A DNA stretch of 64,000 nt, taken from NCBI GenBank assembly GCA_016125215.1, contig WGMF01000007.1, positions 1 through 64,000 of the forward strand, written 5' to 3'. The position numbers and the translations under genes were made by a program. Below, piece after piece: positions 17,161 through 26,646 of this stretch. Every line of letters begins with the position of its first letter. Within the stretch, counting starts at the first letter, position 1. The notes under the pieces are model-generated. The model saw only the letters and a program-made list of their open reading frames with translations. It was not told the origin of the DNA and did no database searches. Origin of the DNA: Phycisphaera sp. GTDB taxonomy: Bacteria; Planctomycetota; Phycisphaerae; Phycisphaerales; Phycisphaeraceae.

Positions 17161-17183
17161 GGTTCCATACATGGTATGGAACC
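17161..17183. promoter_or_regulatory. Perfect 10-bp palindrome between convergent genes
   Basis: ggttccatac-atg-gtatggaacc, arms identical over 10 bases with a 3-base centre. It lies 66 bases after the xylanase stop and 105 before the stop of the convergent PEP-CTERM gene. No T-run follows, so a simple intrinsic terminator is not indicated. It could be a protein-binding site or a bidirectional RNA hairpin. Confidence 0.4.
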
Positions 17184-17287
17184 GATCATCAGCCGATACA
17201 TCGCAAGCTGATTGCAAAGAAAAACGGCTGAGCGATTCATTGAATCGAGCAACCGTCAAAGGAGGATCCCAGGTTCTCGTCAAGCCA

Positions 17288-17917
17288 TCAGGAGCGACGA
17301 CGACCGCACAGCAACGCGCCACCGATGCCCAGCAGCACCAGCGACGCGGGTTCGGGGACAAGGGTGGCATCCAATTCGAAGTTGTCGAACTGCGGCTGGT
17401 AGGAACCGTTGGTTCCGACGCGGATGGCGAGTGTCTGACCCAACAGTCCCGCGTGGCCGGCATCGGGTGAGAACAGAAGCGTAACTTGATTGGCGAAGGT
17501 CGTGTTGTTCGGTGTGGTCCCGGTGACGGTGTTCAGCACGGTCGAGCCGGCCAGCAGTTCCACCTTGTAATTGCCGCCTGAAACATCGCTCCGCTTGGCG
17601 ACATAGAAGGTCAGCGTGTAATCGGTGTTGGCGGTGAGGACGGCCGAGAGGATCGAGCTGGTCGTTATGAACTGATTCGTGCCGTTCGCCCAGAGAACCT
17701 GGGAGCCGAAGGGCGTGGTGAATTTGCCCGAGTCTTCATCGTTGATGCCGCCGCTGGTGTTACCGCCCAACTCGGTCCAACCGGTCGGATTTGTATTGGT
17801 CAACCCCGTGACAGCGGGATTTTCAAAGCTGTCTGAGAATATCAGGGCGGCGTTGGCGCTCGCGACCACGAACCCCGCTACCAGTACCGTCGCGGCGATG
17901 GACATGCATTTCATCAT
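17288..17917 (-). CDS. PEP-CTERM sorting-domain protein
   Basis: 209 residues from ATG 17917, which has AGGAG 7 bases upstream; upstream in-frame codons are not supported. Signal peptide SIAATVLVAGFVVASANAAL. The domain starts IFSDSFENPAVTGLTNTNPTG, a beta-sandwich of the kind seen in many small PEP-CTERM proteins, with TLTFYVAKRSD and LAIRVGTNGSYQPQFDNFEL. C-terminal sorting signal: VPEPASLVLLGIGGALLCGRR. Probably surface exposed after exosortase processing. It is transcribed divergently from the XylR-like regulator, so it may be a target. Confidence 0.85.
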   Translation of the reverse strand: MMKCMSIAATVLVAGFVVASANAALIFSDSFENPAVTGLTNTNPTGWTELGGNTSGGINDEDSGKFTTPFGSQVLWANGTNQFITTSSILSAVLTANTDYTLTFYVAKRSDVSGGNYKVELLAGSTVLNTVTGTTPNNTTFANQVTLLFSPDAGHAGLLGQTLAIRVGTNGSYQPQFDNFELDATLVPEPASLVLLGIGGALLCGRRRS

Positions 17918-18104
17918 TGCTGATCTCCTGTTTGTGTCTTGGCCGACCAAGGCCATGCAAGCTTTTATCCTGCCCGTCATTGCGGAGTGACTGGTCAAGG
18001 CGAGTAATAAGCAATTCGATATTACATCCTGAATCACGGCACACAAGATACTATTTATCTTTATTGTGTTACAATTCGTCCGTTTCCGGCACCGAGATGC
18101 CTTG

Positions 18105-19250
18105 ATGAACAGAACCCGCATCAAGAACGTGCTCTATGCCTCGCATTGGTGGCTGGAGGAGATGATGTCCTTGGTCGCCCAGTGGATGGCCCTGCAGGGC
18201 TGGCATCTGGACTTCCAGATGTGCCTGACCGGGGAACTCCCCAGCGGGTGGGAGGGCGATGGGATCCTCACCACCTTCTCAGGCGATCCGAATCAACTCA
18301 AGCATTTCTTCGCGGCCAGACGTTGCCCAGCGGTGTCGTTGAACCTGAACTATCCCGAGATCGACGTGCCACGCGTGGATGTTGATGCCACTGCGTCGGG
18401 ACGGTTGGCTGCAGACCATCTGATCGGGCGCGGCTACCGGTCGCTTGCGTTTTATACAGCGGCCAGATGGCATACCACCGATCTCGCGGTCGAAGCCTTT
18501 GAGCGCACCGCGGAAGGGTATGGGTTCAAGGCCCATCGGCTTTACTGGGAGCGTGATCCGCAGCAGAGGCGCAATGACTGGCCTCAGCGCAGCCGGTGGT
18601 TGATCGGGCGTTTGAACGAACTGCCCAAACCCCTGGGCGTCTTCGCTCCGGCCATCGAGGGCGCTTCCGAGGTGGTCGAAGCCTGTGTCGGTGCTTCATT
18701 GGCTGTGCCCGAGCAGGTCGGGGTCCTGGGCATGATGGATTCGCCGATCTTCCGGCAATGCATGGGGATCGAGTTGTCGCGCGTCACGGTGGACCTGAAA
18801 AAGCAAACCCACGCAGCGTGCGAACTGCTCAGGCGGATGATCGAAGGCGAGCCACCGCCGAGCGAGCCGATTCTCATCCCACCGACAGGCATCGTCTCAC
18901 GACAGAGCACCGACACCATCGCCGCACGCAACCCCGACGTGGCACGTGCAATCCGTTTCATCTTCACCCATTACCATCAGACGATCGGCGTGCCGGATGT
19001 TGTGGAAGCCTCCGGCCTGTCACGCACGGTGGCCTATCAGGCGTTCGAGGCCGACCTTGGCCAGACCCCCAATGCCGTACTCATGCGTGTCCGCCTTGAG
19101 AAAGCCGCCCAACGCTTGCGAGAAAGCGATGACAAGATCGAAGCCATCGCATTGGCCTGTGGCTTTGGCAACCGTATACACTTCCACCGCCATTTCTCCC
19201 GCCGATTCGGCATCACCCCCGCGACCTACCGCAAGCGGGGCATCCAATAA
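18105..19250 (+). CDS. AraC-family regulator with LacI-type sugar-binding domain (XylR-like)
   Basis: 381 residues. The N-terminal two-thirds is a periplasmic-binding-protein-like sensor as in E. coli XylR (VLYASHWWLEEMMSLVAQW, PAVSLNLNYPEIDVPRVDVD, GVLGMMDSPIFRQCMGIELS). The last 100 residues contain two AraC helix-turn-helices: VPDVVEASGLSRTVAYQAFE and IEAIALACGFGNRIHFHRHF, then SRRFGITPATYRKRG. It probably senses xylose or another pentose and controls genes close by: xylanase, PEP-CTERM protein. It is divergent from the PEP-CTERM gene with a 187-base gap. Start ATG 18105; upstream codons in frame are weak. Confidence 0.9.
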   Translation: MNRTRIKNVLYASHWWLEEMMSLVAQWMALQGWHLDFQMCLTGELPSGWEGDGILTTFSGDPNQLKHFFAARRCPAVSLNLNYPEIDVPRVDVDATASGRLAADHLIGRGYRSLAFYTAARWHTTDLAVEAFERTAEGYGFKAHRLYWERDPQQRRNDWPQRSRWLIGRLNELPKPLGVFAPAIEGASEVVEACVGASLAVPEQVGVLGMMDSPIFRQCMGIELSRVTVDLKKQTHAACELLRRMIEGEPPPSEPILIPPTGIVSRQSTDTIAARNPDVARAIRFIFTHYHQTIGVPDVVEASGLSRTVAYQAFEADLGQTPNAVLMRVRLEKAAQRLRESDDKIEAIALACGFGNRIHFHRHFSRRFGITPATYRKRGIQ

Positions 19251-19855
19251 GCCCCCCATTCTTCGGCAGTTCATACCCTGTTGTCTGCAACGTGTCACTG
19301 AAATCGGAAGGGCACGATCCGAGCGTGCGCCATCTTGAGGCCGATTTGTCGAGGAAGGTTGGCATCTTTGCAGGCAACGCCGGCCACGAACAAGGCTTTG
19401 AATGGTCAGGCGCTATGAATGTTTAGCCCCACTCTCACGCAAGGCTATGTCGGACAAGCGATTAACGATACGCAAAACAAATAAGGTACATCCGCACCAA
19501 TGTGCCGTTGATTAAATTACCTATCTTTCCAAACACTTAACACGCCTGATTAATAGCGCGCATAGCCGTCATCCCTGATAATTATGCAATATATTGTGCC
19601 ATAAAACACCATAGACATCTATATATTGTGCTTATTGTCGTTTTGACCTTTGACCAACCCCGGAATCAACCGGTCACCACACTCCCCAGCGGGTCGAAAA
19701 ATAATTTGATTTAAACCGATTTTTTAACCCCTCCGGGCTTTGACACGCCGGGGTTGTGTGGCATAATATACAACTGAATTGTGGAGTGTGCTTTCAGAAA
19801 GCACGGGTACCTGTTCGGGTATCTATTCAGCCTTGAACATATCCTTGGAGGTCAG
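19251..19855. other. Long AT-rich intergenic region with direct repeats
   Basis: 605 bases without a credible gene. It is clearly more AT-rich than its surroundings from about 19430. An 11-base direct repeat, atatattgtgc, occurs at 19589-19599 and 19621-19631, 32 bases apart (about three helical turns, same face). An aacccc/ggggtt dyad overlaps the promoter near 19740. Likely a regulatory region for the PEP-CTERM gene downstream; binding by the XylR-like protein is conjecture. Confidence 0.45.
19740..19769 (+). promoter_or_regulatory. Sigma-70-type promoter for the PEP-CTERM repeat protein
   Basis: TTGACA at 19740-19745, then CATAAT (19762-19767, spacer 16) or TAATAT (19764-19769, spacer 18). 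The -35 is a perfect consensus. The resulting leader to the ATG at 19856 is about 80 bases. Confidence 0.65.
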
Positions 19856-21493
19856 ATGAGCACGCAATTTAATCTCAAATGTCTTGGCCGCGGCTTCCTG
19901 GTGCTGGCGACTATGGTCGGCGCAGCCTCGCCGGTGTTGGCGGCGACCACCTTCACGGGTGGCACCAGCACCGCCTGGTCCGATGGCACGAACTGGGATG
20001 CGGGCCTACCCACCTCAGGTGTCGATGCCACGATCGGCGACGGCAAGACCGCTGTCGTGACTTCGGCCTACCTCGATGCCAACCCATTCGGGACCTTGAC
20101 TCTGGGAGTCAATTCGACGCTCCAGCTCTCTGCCGCCGGCAAGACAGGACTCCCCGCCAACCAAACCGTTAACTTGAGCAACGGTTCCTACCTTCAGTTC
20201 ACCGCGGGTGACATCAACAGGACCGCCACTTACAACGTCCTGGCTGGAGCCACGGCGTCGTTCAAACCGGGCAATGCGGGTTCAGATACTGTTGTCTCGG
20301 GATCAGCGACGGGAGCCGCTGATTCGGTGTTGAACATCGATATCAGCAACGTCACCTTTTTCCGGACACGCTGGAGCAATGCGTCATTTCTCGGCACGAT
20401 GAACTACTCGGCGGGAAGCAACCCGCGACAGGTGGACCTCTCCAGTTTCGCCACCGCAAACACGGCGGTCGGCCCCGGAACCACCAGCTTCGGGAACAAT
20501 GTCTATGCGGCTTTGGGCGCGTCCAATAGGATGAGCGATTCCGCGACGGTGAAGTTCGTGGGTGCAGCCGGTGGCAGCAACATCAAATTCACCGGCGGCG
20601 TTGACAGATCGGATACGATCAAAAACCTGATCATCGAATCACCGGTGGCCAACTCGGCAGCTTACATCCAGATGCGAAACGGATTCTTGAAGGCCACAAC
20701 CGGCGTAACCTTCCAAGGCACCGCCGGCACCGTTCGGATCGATAATGCGCTGGGTGGAGCCAGCTCTTTCAAGGCCGGTGTGGACGCTACGGGTGCAAAC
20801 GTGGTCTTCTCCGGGACCGGTGACTGGGCGATCACAGGCAGCGGCCAACTGAAGACCAACGCCTCGACAACCATCACGACGAACACCAACGCGACCCTCT
20901 CCAATTACCTACAGGGCACAACCAGTTTCACGAAGAACGGGAACGGCACGCTCACCCTGAATGGCCCGTTGACCGATTTCACCGGCACCATCAACGTGAC
21001 CGCCGGCACTCTGGCGGCCCAAGGTGCCATCAAGGGCATTTCCGTCAGCACGAATGCGGCGCTCACCATAGGCACCGCCTCCAGCGCCGCGGATACCCTG
21101 ACGATCGGAACGAGCGGGCTGACCCTGGGCAACAACTCGGCCATCAACTGGCAGTTCAAGGGCGCCACCACCGCGGGCACCGACTACGACACCATCGTCC
21201 AAGGCACCGGGGCGCTCGATCTGACGGGCAAGAGCATCACCCTCAATGGGACCGCGCTCGACAGTTATGTGGCCCAGATTGGCGACACCTTCACCCTGTT
21301 CAACGGCACCGTGACCGGCTTCGACGCCAACAACTTCACCCTCAACCTGCCCACCCCGGGCAGCGGTGCGTGGTCGATCGCGGAAGGAAGCCTCGTGCTG
21401 TCGGTCGTGGCCATACCGGAACCGTCCGTTCTCGTGGTGCTCCTGACAGGGTTCGGATTGCTGGGCAGCTCATTACGCCGTCGCCGGAACTGA
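19856..21493 (+). CDS. Autotransporter-type beta-strand repeat protein with PEP-CTERM
   Basis: 545 residues from ATG 19856, with GGAGG just upstream. Signal peptide FLVLATMVGAASPVLAATTF. Mature part begins with the TAWSDGTNWDAGLPTSG-type segment common to planctomycete passenger-like proteins and continues as a low-complexity Thr/Asn/Gly beta-helix; GTLTLNGPLTDFTGTINVTA fits the autotransporter-associated beta-strand repeat. C-terminus IPEPSVLVVLLTGFGLLGSS then RRRRN is a PEP-CTERM signal, so it is sorted by an exosortase rather than by a beta-barrel. Likely a surface adhesin or structural protein. An intrinsic terminator follows. Confidence 0.85.
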   Translation: MSTQFNLKCLGRGFLVLATMVGAASPVLAATTFTGGTSTAWSDGTNWDAGLPTSGVDATIGDGKTAVVTSAYLDANPFGTLTLGVNSTLQLSAAGKTGLPANQTVNLSNGSYLQFTAGDINRTATYNVLAGATASFKPGNAGSDTVVSGSATGAADSVLNIDISNVTFFRTRWSNASFLGTMNYSAGSNPRQVDLSSFATANTAVGPGTTSFGNNVYAALGASNRMSDSATVKFVGAAGGSNIKFTGGVDRSDTIKNLIIESPVANSAAYIQMRNGFLKATTGVTFQGTAGTVRIDNALGGASSFKAGVDATGANVVFSGTGDWAITGSGQLKTNASTTITTNTNATLSNYLQGTTSFTKNGNGTLTLNGPLTDFTGTINVTAGTLAAQGAIKGISVSTNAALTIGTASSAADTLTIGTSGLTLGNNSAINWQFKGATTAGTDYDTIVQGTGALDLTGKSITLNGTALDSYVAQIGDTFTLFNGTVTGFDANNFTLNLPTPGSGAWSIAEGSLVLSVVAIPEPSVLVVLLTGFGLLGSSLRRRRN

Positions 21494-21520
21494 ATTCGGC
21501 TCCATTGGACCCGCACACTC

Positions 21521-21563
21521 ACACCCCATCCCGTGCAGCGAAGCCACGATGGGGTGTTTTTTT
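21521..21563 (+). terminator. Rho-independent terminator after the PEP-CTERM gene
   Basis: acaccccatc / gatggggtgt form a 10-bp stem (extended inward by gtg/cac with one bulge), followed by seven T at 21557-21563. Confidence 0.88.
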
Positions 21564-21634
21564 GCGCATCACCCAGCCCAGCCCCAAGACCGCACGCCGA
21601 ATACGCGCGCTAGCTCAAGGTATAGTGTCATCCC

Positions 21635-22711
21635 ATGGCGTTGCTCCGTCGCATCAATACGCGATCGGCGTTTCATCGCATCTTGTTGTTGATGGGTTCG
21701 ACCCTGATGGCCCTTGTGACGGCCGAGTTGTTGAGCCGGGTATTCGTACCCCCGCAGCCCAACATCCGTTTCCAACAGGATGTCGATGAACTGCGGGGTT
21801 TAAGCCTCAACGACGCCGCCCAGATGATCGAGAATGACCCGGAACTCTTCTGGCGTCTGGTGCCCGATACGCGCATCTCCGCCGACGCCTGGCCCTTCTT
21901 CGGTGTCATCTCCAACCGGCAATCGCTCCGCGAAGACCACGACATCCCGCTGCAGAAGCCGCAGAGCGAAACCCGTGTCCTTTTCCTGGGCGACTCCTGC
22001 ACGTTCGGCTACGGGGTGGCCCAGGACCAGACCTTCGTCGAGCAGGCCCAAGCCCTGCTCAGGGAAAGGACCGGCAGACCCGTGGAGTGCATCAACGCCG
22101 GCGTGCCGGGCTACACGCTTTTCCAGGGTTATCGTTACCTTGCCACGCAGGGGCTGCGCTATCAGCCTGACCTCGTGGTGCTGAACTTTGGATGGAACGA
22201 CGCAACCATGTGGGACCGGTTGGGCGACCGCGAACACTACGCCCGATCAATGGCCGCTCAGCCGCCAGCCCCGTTGCGCTGGAGCCGACTGTGTCAGCTC
22301 CTGTGGGGCCTGCGCAGTCCGACGACGCCTGTCTCCAGCGGAGAATTGAGGCCCCGCTTGCTGCCCACGGAGTTTGCCCAGACTCTGGATGACATCCACA
22401 CCCTGCTTGAGGGGCAACACATCCCCGTGTTGATTCTGGTCTGGCCGCTGCGGATGAATACCGAGCCCACGACGCCGACTGATGCGCGAACCGAGCTTCA
22501 AAGCGAAATGATCGCGTTCGGCCAGACGCACCCGCTTTCAACGGAGCCGGAGATCGGCGGCGTCCTCGACCTTGTGCCACTGGGGCGGGAGTTGGTCCGC
22601 GAGCGAGGAACCCAAGCCATCTATTTCGACCCGGGTCACGTGACCCCGGCAGCGCATCGGGCCATTGCGGTGGCCATAGCCGACCACCTGACTGCCTGGT
22701 TGAAAAGGTAG
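21635..22711 (+). CDS. SGNH/GDSL-type hydrolase, membrane anchored
   Basis: 358 residues. An N-terminal hydrophobic segment (ILLLMGSTLMALVTAELLSR) anchors a periplasmic SGNH domain: block I VLFLGDSCTFGYGV with the nucleophilic Ser, block II INAGVPGYTLFQG, block III VVLNFGWNDATMW, and DPGHVTPAAHRAIA with the catalytic Asp and His. Such proteins often add or remove acetyl groups on exported polysaccharides (AlgJ/AlgX-like). It is divergent from nothing but convergent with another SGNH gene, and lies near the carbamoyltransferase cluster. TATAGT at 21621-21626 is 8 bases before the ATG. Confidence 0.86.
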   Translation: MALLRRINTRSAFHRILLLMGSTLMALVTAELLSRVFVPPQPNIRFQQDVDELRGLSLNDAAQMIENDPELFWRLVPDTRISADAWPFFGVISNRQSLREDHDIPLQKPQSETRVLFLGDSCTFGYGVAQDQTFVEQAQALLRERTGRPVECINAGVPGYTLFQGYRYLATQGLRYQPDLVVLNFGWNDATMWDRLGDREHYARSMAAQPPAPLRWSRLCQLLWGLRSPTTPVSSGELRPRLLPTEFAQTLDDIHTLLEGQHIPVLILVWPLRMNTEPTTPTDARTELQSEMIAFGQTHPLSTEPEIGGVLDLVPLGRELVRERGTQAIYFDPGHVTPAAHRAIAVAIADHLTAWLKR

Positions 22712-22748
22712 AGACAACCGACTCGACCGCCGCACGTGAAACGATCGA

Positions 22749-23873
22749 TCACGGCCGCGGTGGGCTATCTGTCAGACGTTCGATCTCCTGGGCGATCAAC
22801 CGTGCGGCGATCGCGTGGACTTTTTCGTTGGGGTGTTGATCGGTGGGATGCACGATGAGCGTTCCGGGGTCCTGGCCTTTGAGTGCCGACAGCAGGTCAA
22901 TGAATGTTCCCCCGGCTTGTCGCACGACTTGACCGACCCGTTCATGCACATCCTTAAGCGGATAGTCATCGGACAATCGATAGAGCAAGGGAAACATGAC
23001 CACGATGCAGGGCACGTCGTGCTCGCGGCACAGGGAAATGATCTCATGCAAGGCGCGATCGCTTTCGATGCGTCCGGGGTTGGTCGGCGCATTGAGAGAC
23101 CGGTAGTAGTCGAGGGTCTGCCCCGCCGCCTGCCGACGCTCAACGGTTTGCCACACGAGCTGGGCGAGGCGCAGCCTGTAGAGAAGCGAGTCGGGGGGCC
23201 TGAGCGGCTGCGATTCCACTTCGATGGTGGTCTCACGCGCACGCCGAACCGGTTCGCCGCTCACGGGGTCGATCTGGAAAAGAGGGGGCTCGGCGTCGTT
23301 AAGGGTATAGCCCAGAACGACCACGTCGGGCTTCAGGTCAAAGCCAAAGATTTTCAGAACGTCCGCCTCTTGCGTGGTGTTGTACCCGCTTACGCCGAGG
23401 TTGCACGATTCGGCGCGGCGGCCATCCTTTCTCAGCAAGCGGGCCGTGACCTCTGGGAACGTGTCTTCGTTGCGCACGCCCTCGCCGAATGTGAACGAAT
23501 CCCCCAGGAAGATCACGCGAAAGCCACCCGCGGGTTTGGGCGTGAAGGCCGGCCCGCGAAAGCCGCTGGGATTGACGTCGTGATGCACTTCGTTCTGGGC
23601 ATCAAAATACCCGCGCGGATTGCCGTCGTAGCGGAAGGTGATGCGACCGGGATAATTCAGGTAGAAGGGCCCGTTTGCCGATTCTCGGTCCGTAAATCCA
23701 AACTGCAGCGGGGTGGTGTGGGGCTTGAGGAACTTGGGCAGACCCAGAATCCTCAGCCCGATTTCAAGGGCAGTCAGCGTGAGTAAGGTCGCCCCCAGGC
23801 TAAGCAGCAGCCGGCGGAGAAGCCGCAACGATGTCTTGCCGCGACTGGGGGGATGGCTGACCTTTTCAGTCAA
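22749..23873 (-). CDS. SGNH/GDSL-type hydrolase, membrane anchored
   Basis: 374 residues, same architecture as the convergent neighbour: N-terminal anchor (LRRLLLSLGATLLTLTALEI), then block I VIFLGDSFTFGEGV, block II CNLGVSGYNTTQE, block III VVLGYTLNDAEPP and the final HPTDQHPNEKVHA with Asp/His. Start is TTG; it overlaps the stop of the TPR gene upstream (8 bases), so the pair is translationally coupled. Probably acts on a glycan in the periplasm, as an acetylesterase or acetyltransferase partner. Confidence 0.85.
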   Translation of the reverse strand: MTEKVSHPPSRGKTSLRLLRRLLLSLGATLLTLTALEIGLRILGLPKFLKPHTTPLQFGFTDRESANGPFYLNYPGRITFRYDGNPRGYFDAQNEVHHDVNPSGFRGPAFTPKPAGGFRVIFLGDSFTFGEGVRNEDTFPEVTARLLRKDGRRAESCNLGVSGYNTTQEADVLKIFGFDLKPDVVVLGYTLNDAEPPLFQIDPVSGEPVRRARETTIEVESQPLRPPDSLLYRLRLAQLVWQTVERRQAAGQTLDYYRSLNAPTNPGRIESDRALHEIISLCREHDVPCIVVMFPLLYRLSDDYPLKDVHERVGQVVRQAGGTFIDLLSALKGQDPGTLIVHPTDQHPNEKVHAIAARLIAQEIERLTDSPPRP

Positions 23874-26379
23874 GATTCCCTTCCTTCTTCATGAGATTCA
23901 GGAGATCGTTCAGGTTCTTTCTGGCCTCCTCATAATCGGGGTTGAGGCGGACAGCCTCCTCGAGCGCCTTGCGTCCCTCCCGGTAGTTGTGCAGGCGCAC
24001 CAGGATCACGCCAAGGTTGTTGTGGTACTCCGCATTTTCGGGCGCGAGGCGCACCGCCTGCCGCAACAGATCGGCGGCTGCCTCGTTATTGCCCTGACCG
24101 GCCAGCAACACCGCCAGATAGCTGTGGGCCTGCGCATGGTCGGGTGCGAGCATGAGCACTTTACGGAAACGCGCCTCGGCAGCCGCCGTATCGCCGAGCC
24201 GCTGGTCGATCACACCGGCTTGGAAAAGAGGCTCCGGGTCGTTGGGCATGAGCTTTTCAGCGGCGAGATATTCCTGGCGGGCCGCGCTCGGGTCCCCGTG
24301 TTGTGCCAGAAAGTTGGCGTAGTCAAGGTGGATCGGCCCGGACTGCGGCGCCAGTTCAACCGCCTTGCTGAAATGTTGACTGGCCTGGTCAACGCGACCG
24401 ATCGCGGCAAGAACCTTGGCCATGCCCAGGTGCGCCTCCGCAAAGTCGGGCGCGGCTTCCAGCGCGCTGCGGAAATGATCCAGCGCAGCCGGGAGCAGTT
24501 GGTCGGCGACCGCGATCGTGCCCAGGTGGTAGTGCGCCGCCGCGAGCGATGGGTCCAGCGCGACGGCGCCGCGGTATTGATCCACAGCTTCCCGGATACG
24601 CCCCGCAGCCTGCAGTGTCTCGCCGTATTTGAGGTGGGCCATGCTCAAGCCCGAGTCAATCGCCAGTGCTTCTTCGTGTTGTCGGATGGCTTCGTCGAGG
24701 CGTCCCAATTCGCCCAGGGCTGAGCCGAGGTTGCTGTGCGTCGCGGCAAGGTCGGGGTCGATCGCCAGCGCCTTTTGATAATATTCGATCGCTTCGTCGA
24801 GTTGACCCTGCCTGGCCAGCGCCACCCCGTAGTTGTGGTAGGCCTGAGAATTATTCTGATCGATGGCGATGGCTTGTAGATATTGCCGATGCGCCTCGTT
24901 GTACCGCCCGAGCTCAACCAGCGCGACCCCGAGATTGTTGATCGCCGAGAGGTCTCTGGGATTATTCTGGATCGATTTTTCAAAGAGTGGGATAGCCTCA
25001 CCGGGTCGGCCCTCGTGCAGGTAGAGCAGGCCCAGGTTGTTGTACGCCATGAACGAGGTTGGATTTTTTTCAATCGTATCGAGCCACAGAGGCTCCAGAC
25101 CACGATAGACCTTGCACTGCTGTCGGCTGAGGATGACAAGGGCGATCAACACCATTGCCGACAGGCCGATGCCGGCGCTTCGTCGGACACCCCATGCGGT
25201 GCCAAATTTCGATAACGCAGACGGACCGCTTGTTTGTTCAAGTCCACTCGCACGGACGATGACCCCGGCGACGAGTGCCAGCAAGCCGATGCTCGCCAGG
25301 TACACAAAGTGATCCGCCACAAACGAGTACCGCATCGGATACACGTCAAAGAAGCCCAGCGCAGGAGTAAGCGTGCCGGCAAAATAGAGGACGCCAACCA
25401 GGGGTCCTCTTCCCAGTCGCTTGCGTGCCGCCCAAAACGCGACGACGACCGCAGCGAACGACAGAGGGTAGAGCCACTGCCACCACACGCCGGCGTCAAT
25501 TTCCCAACGGGGGTAATTGAAACAGAGGCCGGTAGGCCAAAGCAACTTGCCAACATAGAACCACAGCGCCCGCCCCGCGATCAGGCCGCGGTCGATGAAT
25601 GTCAAACTCCATTCCGCCCCCTTGGCGCCGACATGGTGCTTCTCCAAAATGACGGTGACCAAGGATAAGCCTAAACCCACGACGAAGAAGGGAACCAGGG
25701 GCACGATTTGGCTGAATAATCGGCGGATTTCGGGTCGTGAATCGGCGGCGGATGGGTCCTTAAGGTCGCCGTCCTTCCACCACGCCATCAGCACCAGTGC
25801 AGCCGGCAGCGTTGCGGTGACCGTCTTGCTCAGCAGCGCGCACAGAAACAACAGGATCGAAGTGATGTAGACGCGGGTCGACCGTTTGGCACCGGCTTGC
25901 GGGTGGGCCCAACGCAAGTAGGCCAGCGCCGCCCCCAGGTAAAAGACGCCTGACAGAACATTCTTGCGCTCCGTGATCCATGCCACGGACTCCACGTGGA
26001 CCGGGTGCGCTGCAAAGATCGCGCCGACCAGCCAGGCACCGGGGACTTGCAGTCGCCGTAACACGCGCCAAAGGAGGAGGCAAGCCAGCGCGTGGAGCAG
26101 CACGTTGGTGACGTGATAGCCTCTCGGGTTCAGACCCCACAAACGAAACTCAACCCAATACGTCGTGAAAACGAGCGGGTAGTACTGGGGTGTTGCCCGG
26201 GGTGACAGCCAGATATCTTTGAGGCCTTCCACGTCCCGCAGGGTCTTGTTTTGGACAACGTAGTCCGCGTCGTCCCAGATAAAGCCACCGCTTTGCATTG
26301 CGGGCCAATAGGCGGTGACGGTGATGGCGATCAGTGCCAAAGAAAGAAGTAAGCCGCGACGATGGGAGATGCGTTTCAT
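23866..26379 (-). CDS. TMTC-like multi-pass membrane protein with C-terminal TPR array
   Basis: About 837 residues. N-terminal half holds roughly 10-11 membrane segments with PMT/TMTC landmarks: SGGFIWDDADYVVQNKTL in the first loop, HVTNVLLHALACLLLWRV, and FAAHPVHVESVAWITERKNV. From about residue 440 to the end run some eleven TPR units (for example NPTSFMAYNNLGLLYLHEGR, NPDYEEARKNLNDLLNLMKK). Eukaryotic TMTC proteins are O-mannosyltransferases; bacterial members likely transfer a sugar from a lipid donor at the outer face of the membrane. An upstream in-frame start (26493) cannot be excluded. It is coupled to the SGNH gene. Confidence 0.82.
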   Translation of the reverse strand: MKRISHRRGLLLSLALIAITVTAYWPAMQSGGFIWDDADYVVQNKTLRDVEGLKDIWLSPRATPQYYPLVFTTYWVEFRLWGLNPRGYHVTNVLLHALACLLLWRVLRRLQVPGAWLVGAIFAAHPVHVESVAWITERKNVLSGVFYLGAALAYLRWAHPQAGAKRSTRVYITSILLFLCALLSKTVTATLPAALVLMAWWKDGDLKDPSAADSRPEIRRLFSQIVPLVPFFVVGLGLSLVTVILEKHHVGAKGAEWSLTFIDRGLIAGRALWFYVGKLLWPTGLCFNYPRWEIDAGVWWQWLYPLSFAAVVVAFWAARKRLGRGPLVGVLYFAGTLTPALGFFDVYPMRYSFVADHFVYLASIGLLALVAGVIVRASGLEQTSGPSALSKFGTAWGVRRSAGIGLSAMVLIALVILSRQQCKVYRGLEPLWLDTIEKNPTSFMAYNNLGLLYLHEGRPGEAIPLFEKSIQNNPRDLSAINNLGVALVELGRYNEAHRQYLQAIAIDQNNSQAYHNYGVALARQGQLDEAIEYYQKALAIDPDLAATHSNLGSALGELGRLDEAIRQHEEALAIDSGLSMAHLKYGETLQAAGRIREAVDQYRGAVALDPSLAAAHYHLGTIAVADQLLPAALDHFRSALEAAPDFAEAHLGMAKVLAAIGRVDQASQHFSKAVELAPQSGPIHLDYANFLAQHGDPSAARQEYLAAEKLMPNDPEPLFQAGVIDQRLGDTAAAEARFRKVLMLAPDHAQAHSYLAVLLAGQGNNEAAADLLRQAVRLAPENAEYHNNLGVILVRLHNYREGRKALEEAVRLNPDYEEARKNLNDLLNLMKKEGNLD

Positions 26380-26646
26380 CGGTAATTCGTCGGGACGAGA
26401 TGGCAAAGCGGTATCCTCGGGTTCTGCATCGAGTGTGGGCCGCCGCCGCAAACGGATGACGGGCCGTTGATCGAGCATAGGTCGATGGAGCATAGGGTAG
26501 AGTCACGCCTACGTTTCTTTCAACATATCACGGTTGATGAAGTCCACCAAGGCAGAACCCGCGTCCGACCGTGGCATGAGCAAGACCACCCTCAGACCGC
26601 GTGATAATCGCTGTTTCGGTGGCCGGCATACATTAGAATTGACAGC

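Noticed and set aside
19360-19380. Sigma-54 (-24/-12) promoter for a PEP-CTERM gene
   Set aside because: tggcatctttgca has the wrong GG-to-GC spacing (7 instead of 10).
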